This document shows positions 12,015 to 22,568 of a DNA stretch of 64,000 nt, one piece after another. Origin of the DNA: Clarireedia homoeocarpa (Eukaryota > Ascomycota > Leotiomycetes > Helotiales > Rutstroemiaceae); NCBI GenBank assembly GCA_001465935.1, contig LNKV01000002.1:1736001-1800000 (forward strand). Direction: 5' to 3'. How positions within the stretch are numbered: position 1 is the stretch's first letter; each line of letters begins with the position of its first letter. The notes beneath the pieces are model-generated. The model saw nothing but the letters and a program-made list of their open reading frames with translations, made no database searches and was not told the origin of the DNA. The translations under genes and the position numbers were made by a program.

Positions 12015-12676
12015 CTAGCGATGTCCGTTGAAGGCTTCATCGAATCGACGCAGCTCTGCTTGCACTGCCGAAGAATGTGCCGTCGTGTTGTTGAATTTGC
12101 TAGAGGAATTGCCCGTCTCTTGCTGTCCGCTGAGGGAAGTGTAAGGAACGGGATTGTTCGAATCGGCGAGATAGGCTTGGATGCGTTGGGCTGAGAGGTT
12201 AGAAGAGTTGGCGTGGTCGGAAGTTTTTTGGGTAGAGTCTTGGTTGTAAGATGGTTGTTGGTCGTCGTTGGTGGTAGATAAAGTTGAGCAGTCGTTTTTT
12301 GTACTGTAGTAAGGTGTTATCAGTGATAGTTCGGGAACTATTCATGTTAAAGTGCAGAGTCTAATCTACATGGAGAGCATGGGATGAAGAGCGAAGTGTG
12401 ATAGAAACAATAATGTGAAGCGTAGAGAAGTAGGAGCAAACAAGAAGCATGAGAAGAAGATAGTAGCTGCGTTAGCGGAGAACTAGAGAAGCGACCAGTA
12501 GAATAAAGGGCGGATCCTTGATAAAGTTTGAGGAAAAGATACGCCGAGGACAGAGATCAAGGGGCTGTACTTGAGGATAAAGTGAAAAAAGCAGCAAGGC
12601 GGGAGTTAAGAGCTACGAAAACATACCAAGCACGCTCGGAGCTATGTGCGGCTGTTTGGGGGTAATGGCTCGCCAT
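12015..12676 (-). CDS. two-block paralogous family protein, copy C
   Basis: Exon 1 is 12676-12627 (M-A-S-H-Y-P-Q-T-A-A), with donor GTATGT, a 323-nt phase-2 intron (12626-12304) ending CTACTACAG, and exon 2 at 12303-12015, giving 112 aa. The linker is rich in Ser, Thr, Asn and Gln. Block 1 (S-N-L-S-A-Q-R-I-Q-A-Y-L-A-D-S) is intact. Block 2 is shortened: the V-Y-N-M-R part is missing, while A-E-L-R-R-F-D-E-A-F-N-G-H-R remains. The gene is easy to miss because exon 2 has no in-frame ATG. Exon 1 is the least certain of the five, since its start M-A-S differs from the M-S of the others, though donor and phase agree. The function is unknown. Confidence 0.65.
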
Positions 12677-12971
12677 TTGAAGGAAGCAATCTCATACACC
12701 TGGATCTTTATGGCACGTGATGTAGATGTAAGAAGTCGACTCAGAATTGATATGCTGCCGAGTGCAATTGCATGCAACAAAATGGTGAGAGAGAATTTGG
12801 GATTGGGAATTTTGAACCTCATATTGAAGATGAGGGAGCATACTTTTATAATTAGATATTTATGTGGTGAAAGTAGTTGCTTGATTATGGTGTATGGAAA
12901 TGATATGCTACCAATCGTTGTCAGAAAATCCGTACGAGCAGACAGCTGTACAGATTCTATGACCAGGTTCA

Positions 12972-13248
12972 CGACTAAACCCTGTTGAGGTTCATTCGCT
13001 CCCTGGACACTAAACCCTGTACCGCAACAACTTAAACCCTGCCGGTAGATCTCCGGTAGATCTCCAATTCACTCTTGGAATTTTAACTCCAATAAACGCC
13101 AGGTAAATTTTGCTGCAACCTCCCGAAGAGAATACTAGACCCCGAGTGCGGCTCTGCAATTGCGAACCATAACTCGCCTTACAACAACTTCAATAGACGC
13201 TAGGTAAATTGCGGCTCTGCAATTGCGAACCATAACTCGCCTTACAAC
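12972..13248. repeat. cluster of short repeats
   Basis: TAAACCCTG occurs three times (about 12976-13040), GGTAGATCTCC twice in tandem (13042-13064), and an exact 38-bp unit starting GCGGCTCTGCAATTGCG occurs at 13148-13185 and 13211-13248. A related GGTAAATT motif with upstream ACGC-AGG or ACGCTAGG precedes the units at about 13097 and 13199. No coding role is seen. Confidence 0.7.
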
Positions 13249-16200
13249 TTGTCGATATTGTCGGGATATTCGGAATATCAATTGTACAATCCTTAGTACT
13301 TCCGGAGCTCCAGGATTATATAGTTGGTCAAGAAGAAGAGATTTTCTCTTCTTTCTTCTTTGCATGTAAGAGGATTCAACCCGTTTATTTTGTGTCACCT
13401 ACAGCTGTACTAAGTCAACCGACAGATATAGTCTTCCAAGAACATTCTTTTGGGCCAAGATTAAGCTACGAATTTACAAGGTCTTATTTTCAAGGCTCTT
13501 TACAGAAAAAAGGCGAAAATGGACTCCAAACCCTTCCAGCTAATTGAAAAGATGTTCACTTGGATAATCAAAACCCCTTGTACTGTAGACAGTATCTATC
13601 CGTCTTTCGTGTGTTGGTGGGTGATCTCTTCCCAGGATCCTTGTCCAATCTTTGAGCGCTTGGCATCCTTACAAGTTTTCAACCATCCACACTTTACACC
13701 CCCTGCCGAATGTCTAACGGGTAGAATTGCTTATGACTCTCATTGTCAACCCCTCTGCCTGGCAGACTAGGGATGGCCCTAGCGGTTCAAGGCTGAGAGC
13801 ATAGTAGCTCGGAGCCCTCGCCTGGATTGAGAAGTCCCATGCGCCTACGGAGCCATACTTTGTAGGATGGAAATGCTAGACCACCAGGGTATATGATTTC
13901 ACTGCGGCCCTCGAAGAATTGACCAGACCACAAATCTTCCATAGATCTCACACATATCTCATATCTTAATGAGCTGTCGCAGGTCGCTTTAGGCTCCCTG
14001 CTCGGTCAGAGGATAAGTCGCTGTCGCTCCTTAAAAGTCACGTTACTGTACTTTTTAATGGATCAATCAGAAGTTGTAAATGGCAGTTCTTTGGACGAAT
14101 CAAAAGCTGTACGTGGAGGTGGTCCAGGCTTACTACAATCTTATATCTCCTAAGCACTACCCAACACAACCACTATTATCCACTACCACAACAATTCAAC
14201 ACTCTAAACAGTATTTTTTGACAACCAACATGGACTCCGTCGCGGATAAAGAAGAACGCAAGCGCGAGGTACTTGTACTCCGCTTTCAGTCATCGGTTCT
14301 TCTAGACAGTCAAAGAGAATATCATATATCTGTCCTATTCTCATTTCTATATCGTGTCCTGTTCTAGCACATTTCAACCGGGTTACACTAACTCTGATAT
14401 GATAAAGCTTAGAGTGTCTCTATGATCTCATCAAGTATATCGTGGAGTATCTGGTAAAGTGATGGAGATTTCAAAGTAGTATGCTATCATTGGAGCACGA
14501 ATTAATTCTTTCCATCCGGCAACTAGGAATCTAGGAACGTACGCCCATTGTCTCCAGCCAGTTACTTTAAGCCACCAAAATTTGGTAGCGATATCCACTC
14601 AATAACTCGGCATTAGACGCCACAAAATATCTCCGAAATGCTTAGCCACATATTTTTCAGACAAACCATAAGCTGAAAGCGAGCCCGCATACAATCCTGA
14701 CCTAGTATCCACTTGCATATAATAAACTTCCCTCCAATCAAAAAGGACTATTCTTCCGGTCTTCTTCAACTTCACAAGAGTTGACTTGACCGATTGCTCA
14801 GCTCGTTCGTTTCATACAACTGTAACTCTTCCTTTCGACGCATTGCTATCTTCGTCTAACGCCGCTAGTTTGATACTAGATTCATCATCAATTCAAGTTT
14901 ATGTATACAAGATTATCTGTACGCAATATCAGAGAGCGCCGATTCGGACTTAAGCCAAAGCCGATTGTTATGGGGGCGCATCGGCTGCGAAAGGCTATGG
15001 GGGCTTAGCTAAGACCGAGCGAATCAAACCTAATTTGATAGTTTTTGTGAGAGAATGGAGGAGACGATAAATGATAGCTACTACGTACATGCGGGGACCG
15101 AGCAGAAAAGCATTGTGATAAAGATTTCGTGCATTTCTAACATCCCACCGCTAGATTTTATCGAAATTGTGTACATGTGGCTCATGCGATACTATAAACC
15201 TAGAGAGCCGAGTTCTTCCAACGCAAGCATGATGTGCCATACGATGCACATGCTCAGAACTTAGGTAGAGGAGCGGCTTAGTGACAGTAAAAAATTGTAA
15301 TGCCTGAAGGAGGAAGAGGAGGCTTTGGACTGGCGCCAGTTTAGAATGCCTTTGTCGCATTATGCTTTTCGGTGGTAATGGGTGGATGAAAAAGGTCTCT
15401 GCGCCAAATTCTCTATAAGAAAAATGATAAAGGTGGGGAGACTGGGGGAGAATAACCTGCGATTATGCACATTCAAACGGGGTCTGGATTTGTTATTGGG
15501 CCAAAAAGAAGTATCCTTACCTGGAGAGCACTCTGTAACTCAGTGAATAAGGATGCCACACCAGCGAGGCTTGGCGTTCTTCAACTCGGATAGTATTGAC
15601 TCATCGTATGCAACTTCAAATACTCTTCCTCCTCGGATTGAGGAGATATGGGGCTTAGACCTCCTTCTTCGTACTGAATTCATGATTGTTTCTGGACCTG
15701 GTTTGTTTGTCCCCTCGAATCCATATAATCAAGCTGCAACATCGGCATTCCGGTATATATTGACCAGCCGTTCAGGGGTCTCCCTGTTAGGCTCTTCCAC
15801 GCTTTGGAATCGGGACATCATTCTCTGTGTGCGATTTCTCTTCTTTATACCGATTTTAAAAACGCAATCATTTACATTACATACTGCACAGGCTGACTTC
15901 TTTCGTGAACTTCGCCGCTACCGAAGAACGGCGCCGAATATACAGGTACATCGGATATGGATACGTCGGTGTTTCATCTTAGCAAATTTAACTGCCCGGT
16001 TTTGCTTAGTATAGTACCTATCTGTACATAAGATTAGTTGATTCTACAAGTATCCTAACACAGCTAAGCATTCCTCCGCGGCAAGTTCATAAACTATTGT
16101 AGGGCTGACAACGTCCCCCTGGTGTCGGGTAGAACGATCAAAAATGGGTACGACATCATCAATACCTACTACGCGATAGAACTACCTCAAACGAGACTAG

Positions 16201-16550
16201 TGTCTTTCGGACCAGATAGAAAGATGTGGAGCAAGACCTATGTATCGGTTATATTACCAGGCTACGGTCAGGAGAAGACCATACCTCGGTCTATTTGCGA
16301 AACTTAGCATGCACTTCAGTTCACATTTCTAAAGAAAAATATCGTGAGCATGCAAAGCAGGAGATAGAGGATAGCTTTGGACAAGTGTAAGCCCAAAGTC
16401 GCATATATTTTTCTCGCTAATTCTCCTATAGGTGTGATCCATAATTAACCCCTCACTATCCGAATTCCTTTCCATCGCTTTCATACCAGTTATCATTCGT
16501 TAATCCAGAGCATGAGATATATGTGGTCATATAGCAGTCTCTGCTACCGT
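13249..16550. other. gene-poor spacer between family copies C and D
   Basis: No gene is firmly supported. At 14230 an ATG preceded by an A/C-rich leader opens a short 45-codon frame (M-D-S-V-A-D-K-E-E-R-K-R-E) whose 13th codon is followed by GTACTT; it may be the first exon of a lost gene. A 153-codon plus frame at 15553-16014 and a shorter one at 16122-16307 have no recognisable domain. Confidence 0.4.
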
Positions 16551-17266
16551 CTAGCGACGTCCGTCGAATGCATCATTGAATCGGTGTAGCTCCTCACGCA
16601 TATTGTAGACTGCTTGGACTACAGAGTGCGGGACCGTCATGTTATCGATATGGATAGAACGGTGGCTGTTGGTGTTTCTATCATTGAGTGATGAGAAAGG
16701 GGTAGAGTGGCGACAGTCGACGAGATAGGTCTGGATGCGCTGGGCAGTGAGGCCGGAGGATTTCGAAGACTTTTGGGTGGAGGTGGAGGTAGATGCATGC
16801 TGCGAGCTATTGCTGGTGCTACGGCAAGAAGCATCAGTAAAAAAATGATAGAAACATGGAGCGACGTGGGGATAGTATGAAAATGTAGAGAGGTAGATGT
16901 TCATGGCTCCTAGGAAGGAAAGGACGCAAGGCGAAGTAACTTTTTAAGTTTAGGCATGAAAAAATTGATAAAGCGAGGAGTGAAATGGAATGAGTTGAGT
17001 GAAAGAAGGAAGATATCAAAGAGCGACAGACTGCAGATAGGCCTGCTTCATCAAGTGAAATCTGGAGAGCGATGAAAATTCGAAGAAGGTTTTGCGGCGC
17101 ATAGATGAGAGGAGAGATGCAAGGTTGTTTGGAAATGAGGGTGAATGGGAGAAGAAAAAGTAGGACAGTCTGAACGGCAAAGAACTGGATGAATCGAGAA
17201 AGGGACATACCCAGACTCTACAGAGCCCCAGAATGCTGTATTGAAGGACTGATTGGTTTCCGACAT
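16551..17266 (-). CDS. two-block paralogous family protein, copy D
   Basis: Exon 1 is 17266-17211 (M-S-E-T-N-Q-S-F-N-T), with donor GTATGT, a 392-nt phase-2 intron (17210-16819) ending TTGCCGTAG, and exon 2 at 16818-16551, giving 107 aa. After a Ser/Thr-rich linker come block 1 (S-G-L-T-A-Q-R-I-Q-T-Y-L-V-D) and block 2 (S-V-V-Q-A-V-Y-N-M-R-E-E-L-H-R-F-N), ending D-G-R-R. The intron is the longest of the family and strongly pyrimidine-rich on the coding strand. It contains a second good acceptor (TTCCTTCCTAG, ending at 16910) that also preserves phase 2, so an extra short exon is possible. Its downstream intron would be only 37 nt, so the two-exon model is preferred. The function is unknown. 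Confidence 0.72.
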
Positions 17267-19059
17267 TGCATAAGAGAGAAGTCCTACCCGAGGGATTTAT
17301 GACACGTAATAGCAAACAGATAGTTTAGAATAGAGATATATCTGTGAGAAGAGAGGATGGTCTTTCTTATAGAAAAGCATCTTAGCAGCGTAGTTTTGTT
17401 TTGGTTTTATTTGCACGTCAACTAGAGGTGTGCAGATCTGAGTGTCAATTATCACGACAGGGTGAGAGTCGTGTTATGCATATCAATTCGATTCCGTTGT
17501 TGCTACCATACAAATTAGCATGGGAAGACCCTTGAATTAATCAAGCGCACTCATTTTCGAATTAACGAACCCCTTCACCGCAAAAATCGGGTGGGTTGAA
17601 GAAATCATGTAAGAGCTGCTCCGTTCAAAAGGCGGGCAAAGTATCCATGTACAAAGTGAGGTCTCCGCCCAAAATACGGCCATTGCGACGATACAGAGGA
17701 TCGGTTGGAGCCTTGTAGTTTACGGAAAGCTGGAAGCGGTTGTGTTGTACAGACCAAACAGAAACGTGCTTGACTCAATACATGTGTGACAGTGAGATGA
17801 GGCAAAGATAATGGTTCGCATTTTCTTTTGCAATGAGTAAATCCCCATCTCTGAGTAGGCAATACCGCGCGTGGCGCAAGAATTCTCGAGAGGAATTACC
17901 GCTCAGTTCCTTCTTACTCATATGGCAAGCTCAGATCCAGAGAGTTTTAGATGTGGTTAAGTCTATGGATTAGATACAAACTCGTGTCCGATGATTAGTC
18001 ACATGTTAGATACCAAAATTTCTTCAGCAGAATTGAAGGATCAGAAGAGGGCTCTGACGTTGCAAGACGAAAAAGAGAGGTAGATGACGAGAGAAAACGA
18101 CTAAAGGAGCCTCTCCGTAGGAGAAAAAGGGTCCTGACTCTCATCCTTGACCCTAACTGGAGTGGCGTGAGTGGTTCATGCGCGAAACCGGCGTTTATTT
18201 CCTTTACGGTAACTACGAGCTCACAAGGATATAAGATATGAAAACAGTACTTCTGCAAAGGAGAAGTTGATGGGCGAGGAATCGATTGGAGAATGAAGAG
18301 AAGAATGGTATGTAGTGTACTATGGAGAATATATGCATAAGATTGTCATAGGAATCGCTGCTAAACGTCAATGCACCCTATCTCATTATGTACTAAGGTG
18401 TGAAACCAAAGACTAGGCTAAATTGTCACTTCTCTAGAAGCGGCGTCACTTTTGGAGTTTTCACAGTTATGAGTCCCGGCTCGCGCGGATGGCGCAGGGG
18501 TAAAATACTCAGCTTCACATCAAGCAACCAATGAAAAAAACAAGACGCACAAAATCGGCCTAGTCCCCTTATTCAGAAGTGGTTCAGTAAAGAGGCAGCT
18601 AGGTTCAACCGCACAGGAAATCGCCCTGGTCTTAAGGCCTGGCTATCGCTGCCCATTTCGCTGCCTTTAGATAGGATCCATATTCCGTGCATATGTATGG
18701 TACTTGCTTTATCGCACATCGCACATCGACATCGCACATCGCACATCGCACATCGGCGGCACCGAAGAGATCTTTTTATTGGTTTCTTAAGTTGCATTCA
18801 TGCAGCCGCCTGCAGAAGTCGAGGGAACGCCCGATGTTAAAACCAAGGCAATATGATACGTACCAAAAATCGCAAGTCGATTGAAAACCTGGAAATCTAC
18901 GTAGTCTTGAAACATACTGGAAACAGTCAAAAAATTTCTACGAAGTACATATATTCTTCCCCTCATGATAAAAGTAAGTGTATATGTTTTTATGTAGAAG
19001 ACTCACTTATATGTATTTATATAGAAGACTCGCTTACATCAAACAACTCAAACAACCAA
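17267..19059. other. intergenic stretch with short tandem repeat
   Basis: No supported gene. Near 18712-18755 a 9-bp ATCGCACAT-type unit repeats about five times. Confidence 0.5.
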
Positions 19060-19151
19060 GCGGCTTTAGCTCACTTGGGAGAGCGCCAGACTGAAGTCAA
19101 CTTCGGGAATCATCGATCTGGAGGCACTGTGTTCGATCCACAGAAGCCGCA
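19060..19151 (+). tRNA. tRNA-Phe (GAA) with 19-nt intron
   Basis: The acceptor stem GCGGCTT (19060-19066) pairs with AAGCCGC (19144-19150), followed by discriminator A. The anticodon stem CCAGA pairs with TCTGG. The loop C-T-G-A-A-G-A is interrupted after the base 3' of the GAA anticodon by 19 nt (19097-19115), the canonical position for eukaryotic tRNA introns. The T-arm is CTGTG-TTCGATC-CACAG. It is expected to be read by RNA polymerase III from its internal A and B boxes. Confidence 0.93.
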
Positions 19152-19597
19152 TTTCATAAATGCGAATTGGGGTTAACCTTGATTGAATTTTCCTTTTGCA
19201 AGCTCTTTCTTATTTTGGTTTTGTGAGTTATATCCGGATTGTGGTTTAAGCGCGGAAGCGAGAAACGAAGCGCTCGGTGGGCGGGCCGAGACTCGGTGGG
19301 TCCCCACTGCAGTCTACGAACGTAGGCTGAGCTTATTTTACCTCCAGTACAGCCTAACCCTGGCCTGGCTCTCTGTGGTTCAGCAACGACTACGAAGTAA
19401 CCTCTATTCCACATGGGGTGGCGCTGGCTGGGTTGGCAATTTTGTATGCATAGGTCTACGAATGTCGACGAGATAATTTTACTCAATGCTGTAGTGCCTT
19501 GAATTTTTTTCCACAAGAAGAACCCTTTTCTTGCCCATTTCAGCTTCAAAATACTTGATGACACTTCTTTTTCTTCTAACTTAAATATTTCCTTTCC
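19152..19597. other. spacer 3' of tRNA-Phe
   Basis: No gene seen. Open frames on both strands lack domains and good starts. Confidence 0.4.
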
Positions 19598-20295
19598 ATG
19601 CTTTCAAAGGACGACAATTACTGCCTTTGTGCGATACATAACGATGACGAAACAGGGGCTCAACAAGAGCTCATCAGGATTGCTAGCGACATTGAAGCAA
19701 TGAGTTGGGAAACCAGCGGACAACGCTGTGATGAGGACTACGGCAATTTTGACTAGGAATTCTCCGTTGATAAGGCCGACCAAGTGCTCAAGCAAAAAGT
19801 TGAGGGGCTTGTAAAGCTGGTATCCCTCTCTAGACTTCCCTTTGCTGGCAACTTTTCTAATTCTCGTAACAGCAAAGAACAAATCACCGACACATCCATA
19901 ACTATCATCGAGCTTTGCAACGGTGCAGAAAAATCTCTTCAAGATAACCTTGAGCATCAACCCACAGACCAGAAAACCTCAGAAGATCTCACTTTCCTCG
20001 GACAGCCTCGAGACCATATTTTGCACACTATGTGTCCGCTTGGTCTAGACGTACTGCTGTACGTTTGGGAATACCCTCAAACTGCGCTAGTTTACACGGT
20101 TTACACTACTGACAACACTACAAGGAATATGCAAAAGTCGAACATCTCGATAATCATATCAGCGGCAGCCATATTACCGATCAATTCAAATGCGGGAAAT
20201 GCAAACGTCCCTTTGTGAATCAGCATGGGGAGCGAGTCGAGTCGATCCGCGTGGTACGAATGTTACTTCGTCAGCCAAACTTCCATGCAGAGTAA
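19598..20295 (+). pseudogene. decayed gene with C2H2-like zinc-finger tail
   Basis: An ATG at 19598 opens a frame of 52 codons, is broken by TAG at 19754-19756, then continues in the same frame for over 150 codons with protein-like composition. Near 20100 the likely reading shifts to another frame. There residues resembling a C2H2 region appear (H-L-D-N-H, then F-K-C-G-K-C-K-R-P-F), closing at TAA 20293-20295. One stop plus one apparent frameshift indicates a relic. I cannot name the parent family beyond a possible zinc-finger protein. Confidence 0.5.
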
Positions 20296-22015
20296 GCAGC
20301 CCCAATATCCCTTCAACGGCCAACGCTTCAGCTTAGGGCCAACAAGAAACATATCGCTGCAGACGGTTAGCCGCCTTTCGTCGGCCCAAGCTTTCTGTTT
20401 GAGAATGCGCCTCATGGCGGCTAGTAGATCGAATCTCAATTGTAATATCCTTCCACGTAAGCCTGACCGCGGTCTTGAATGCGTTCCCTGATCTGACCCT
20501 CAATAATATGGTAACTAACTTATCCTAGTATTAGTATCAAAAGCCATATTACATTGCACGAGTCCCAGCCACGCGCTAGTCAAAATAAGTAAATTGAATT
20601 ATATACGCTCTGCGTCGATGAGAAGGTTCTATGCAGTGTGTGAAAGAGTTCTTTTCGCCCGGGATTATACACTGCAATGCTACGATGTGGTACAACTTTG
20701 GAGCCGAGGCTGCGGAACAAACGAAGCGCAGCATGCGCCAAAAATAACTGTCAGCGGCACTTCGCTCAATTGTACTACGTATAATACTACGTATAAGTCG
20801 GGCATCGTACCCATTGCTTTTGGAGCAAGGTGAAGAGCTGAAACACCTCAAGGCAATATCTTAAAAGTCGTCAAATCACTGTGCTGTCAGCATCGCAAAA
20901 TTTGCAAAAATTTTCTCTGTGCATATCCTTTGTCATTCGTCTTTAAATGGCTGACTACGTATGCGTGTCAGATTTTGAGTGCGGTTTTTCTTTGAAGCGG
21001 GCGCTTAACAGCGCCACCCCGAAGCCTACACCCGTGTAAGCGCGGAGAGAACACCCCTAACCCAACTGAGATAAGATGACCCCTTTTCGCCCCCAACGAA
21101 GCAATCATGTCCGTGTTGTGTCTGTTCAGCGGCGACCCTCGAGTTAGTTATTGGGTCGGTTGTGTTAAGGGATGTGTATTGCAAAGGTTCTAACGCTGAG
21201 TGCTGGTTGTTTGCTCCCCAAAGCCATGGGGAACGGTTGCATTTTTATGGGTCGATAGCCTGATCATGCGTATATGTAGTCATCAATTGGTCAAGGGACG
21301 GATGAGATGATTGAGGGAGGAAGGAAGAGATGTGGTTGAAATGGTGTTGCCTGAGACCGCACTCCCCAAATTGGCCGTCTTTTTTACTGATGTCTGTCTG
21401 AGTTTCAGGATGCTAGTTCCATTATGTATGATGATGATCATGATCACGGTAATGGTAACAGTAGAGGTGTGGAGGATTTTATGTCAGCTGCGTATGTTCA
21501 CCTCTCGATCGCTGGGTCGCGGGGCTGGGTAGCTGCCGCATGTATGAATCCGGACGTCGATAATGATACAAAAGAAAGGGTAGTTTCATGCTCATCTCTC
21601 ATACCAAGATTCACATCAAGCCACCCACTCTTTGTTTCTTTGCTGTTACAGCCTCATCGATCGCTTTAGAATTGATACGCTGTACGGCTCTCCCGTCAAA
21701 GTCGTGTCACCTATCCATACATATTTCCCCTGGCCACCATTTTGGTTTTGGTCCGACGTAAGGTTGAGCGGCCAGCCATTATCTCCTTTCATTCGGGGTC
21801 GTGTAACTCGCGTTTGGGGTTCGATATAGAACCTTGAGCGATAGATAAACGTCTCTGGATTGAAAGTGAATACTCGTCGGTTCTTCTTGCTTCTTCTTGT
21901 TATATTGTACAGCCAAGCAAGATACACTTGCGATCTATTCCAGCTCACATAGATCACGTGCGCGAAATATTGAACTTGACGGAATTCTCGGAGTTGGAGA
22001 TTGAAGACCGTCAAG
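20296..22015. other. intergenic stretch upstream of family copy E
   Basis: No supported gene. A TACGTATAATACTACGTATAA direct repeat is near 20775-20796. Confidence 0.4.
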
Positions 22016-22568
22016 ATGTCGACGGTTCATTCAAATTCCTCGACTATGACAGTGAATGGATCGGTTGTTGAGTATGTTGGCTTTTTTTTCTGTTCTCATT
22101 TCTCTTTTCACGGTTCTTTGTCTTCATTTTCTCACTTGTTCATGTCCCCCCTTCCCTCCTTCCTTTTTTTGCGCACACACCCTTTACCCCCTCCTTCTAA
22201 TCTTCCACGCTTCTGTGCCTTATCGCAAGAATTCAAAACTAATGTCTCCTTTTCGCACATTCAGTTTCACGTCCTCTTACTCCTGCTCCGCCAAGTCAAC
22301 CTCTCTCCTATCTTTAGCGAATGCAAATATCGATAAAGCAGAGGCAGATCAGAAGTGCCTGGCAACTAGACGTTTGCAGAGCTTTCTGCAGGATACAGGT
22401 GATAGGCGGGGTGCGGAGAGGAGTGTGCCGAGAAAAAATGGAACGGGGAGGGAAACATTGGAAGGGAGTATGGATGCGGATGAGACGAAGAGGGTGATGA
22501 GTGAAGCATTGAGGGGGTGGGAGACGTGGTTTGAGGATGCGGGGAGGAGGGAGGGAAGGAAGTGGTGA
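22016..22568 (+). CDS. two-block paralogous family protein, copy E (divergent, opposite strand)
   Basis: Exon 1 is 22016-22071 (M-S-T-V-H-S-N-S-S-T), with donor GTATGT, a 193-nt phase-2 intron (22072-22264) rich in pyrimidines and ending TTCAG, and exon 2 at 22265-22568, giving 119 aa. The gene plan equals copies A-D, but the sequence has drifted: block 1 reads C-L-A-T-R-R-L-Q-S-F-L-Q-D and block 2 K-R-V-M-S-E-A-L-R-G-W-E-T-W-F-E. The linker between blocks is more charged (Arg, Glu, Asp) than in the others. Membership rests on equal exon sizes, intron phase, start residues and block order more than on identity. The function is unknown. Confidence 0.65.

Noticed and set aside
12972..13040. Interstitial telomere
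   Set aside because: Only three dispersed TAAACCCTG copies; fungal telomeres are TTAGGG arrays.
16834..17208. 124-codon minus frame with hydrophobic N-terminus, at first read as a signal peptide or membrane exon of copy D
   Set aside because: It lies inside the pyrimidine-rich intron. All five family members splice from a micro-exon in phase 2 directly to the Ser-rich exon, so the hydrophobic residues are a product of CT-rich intron sequence.
18712..18755. CRISPR-like array
   Set aside because: Direct 9-bp tandem units without spacers, in a eukaryotic genome.
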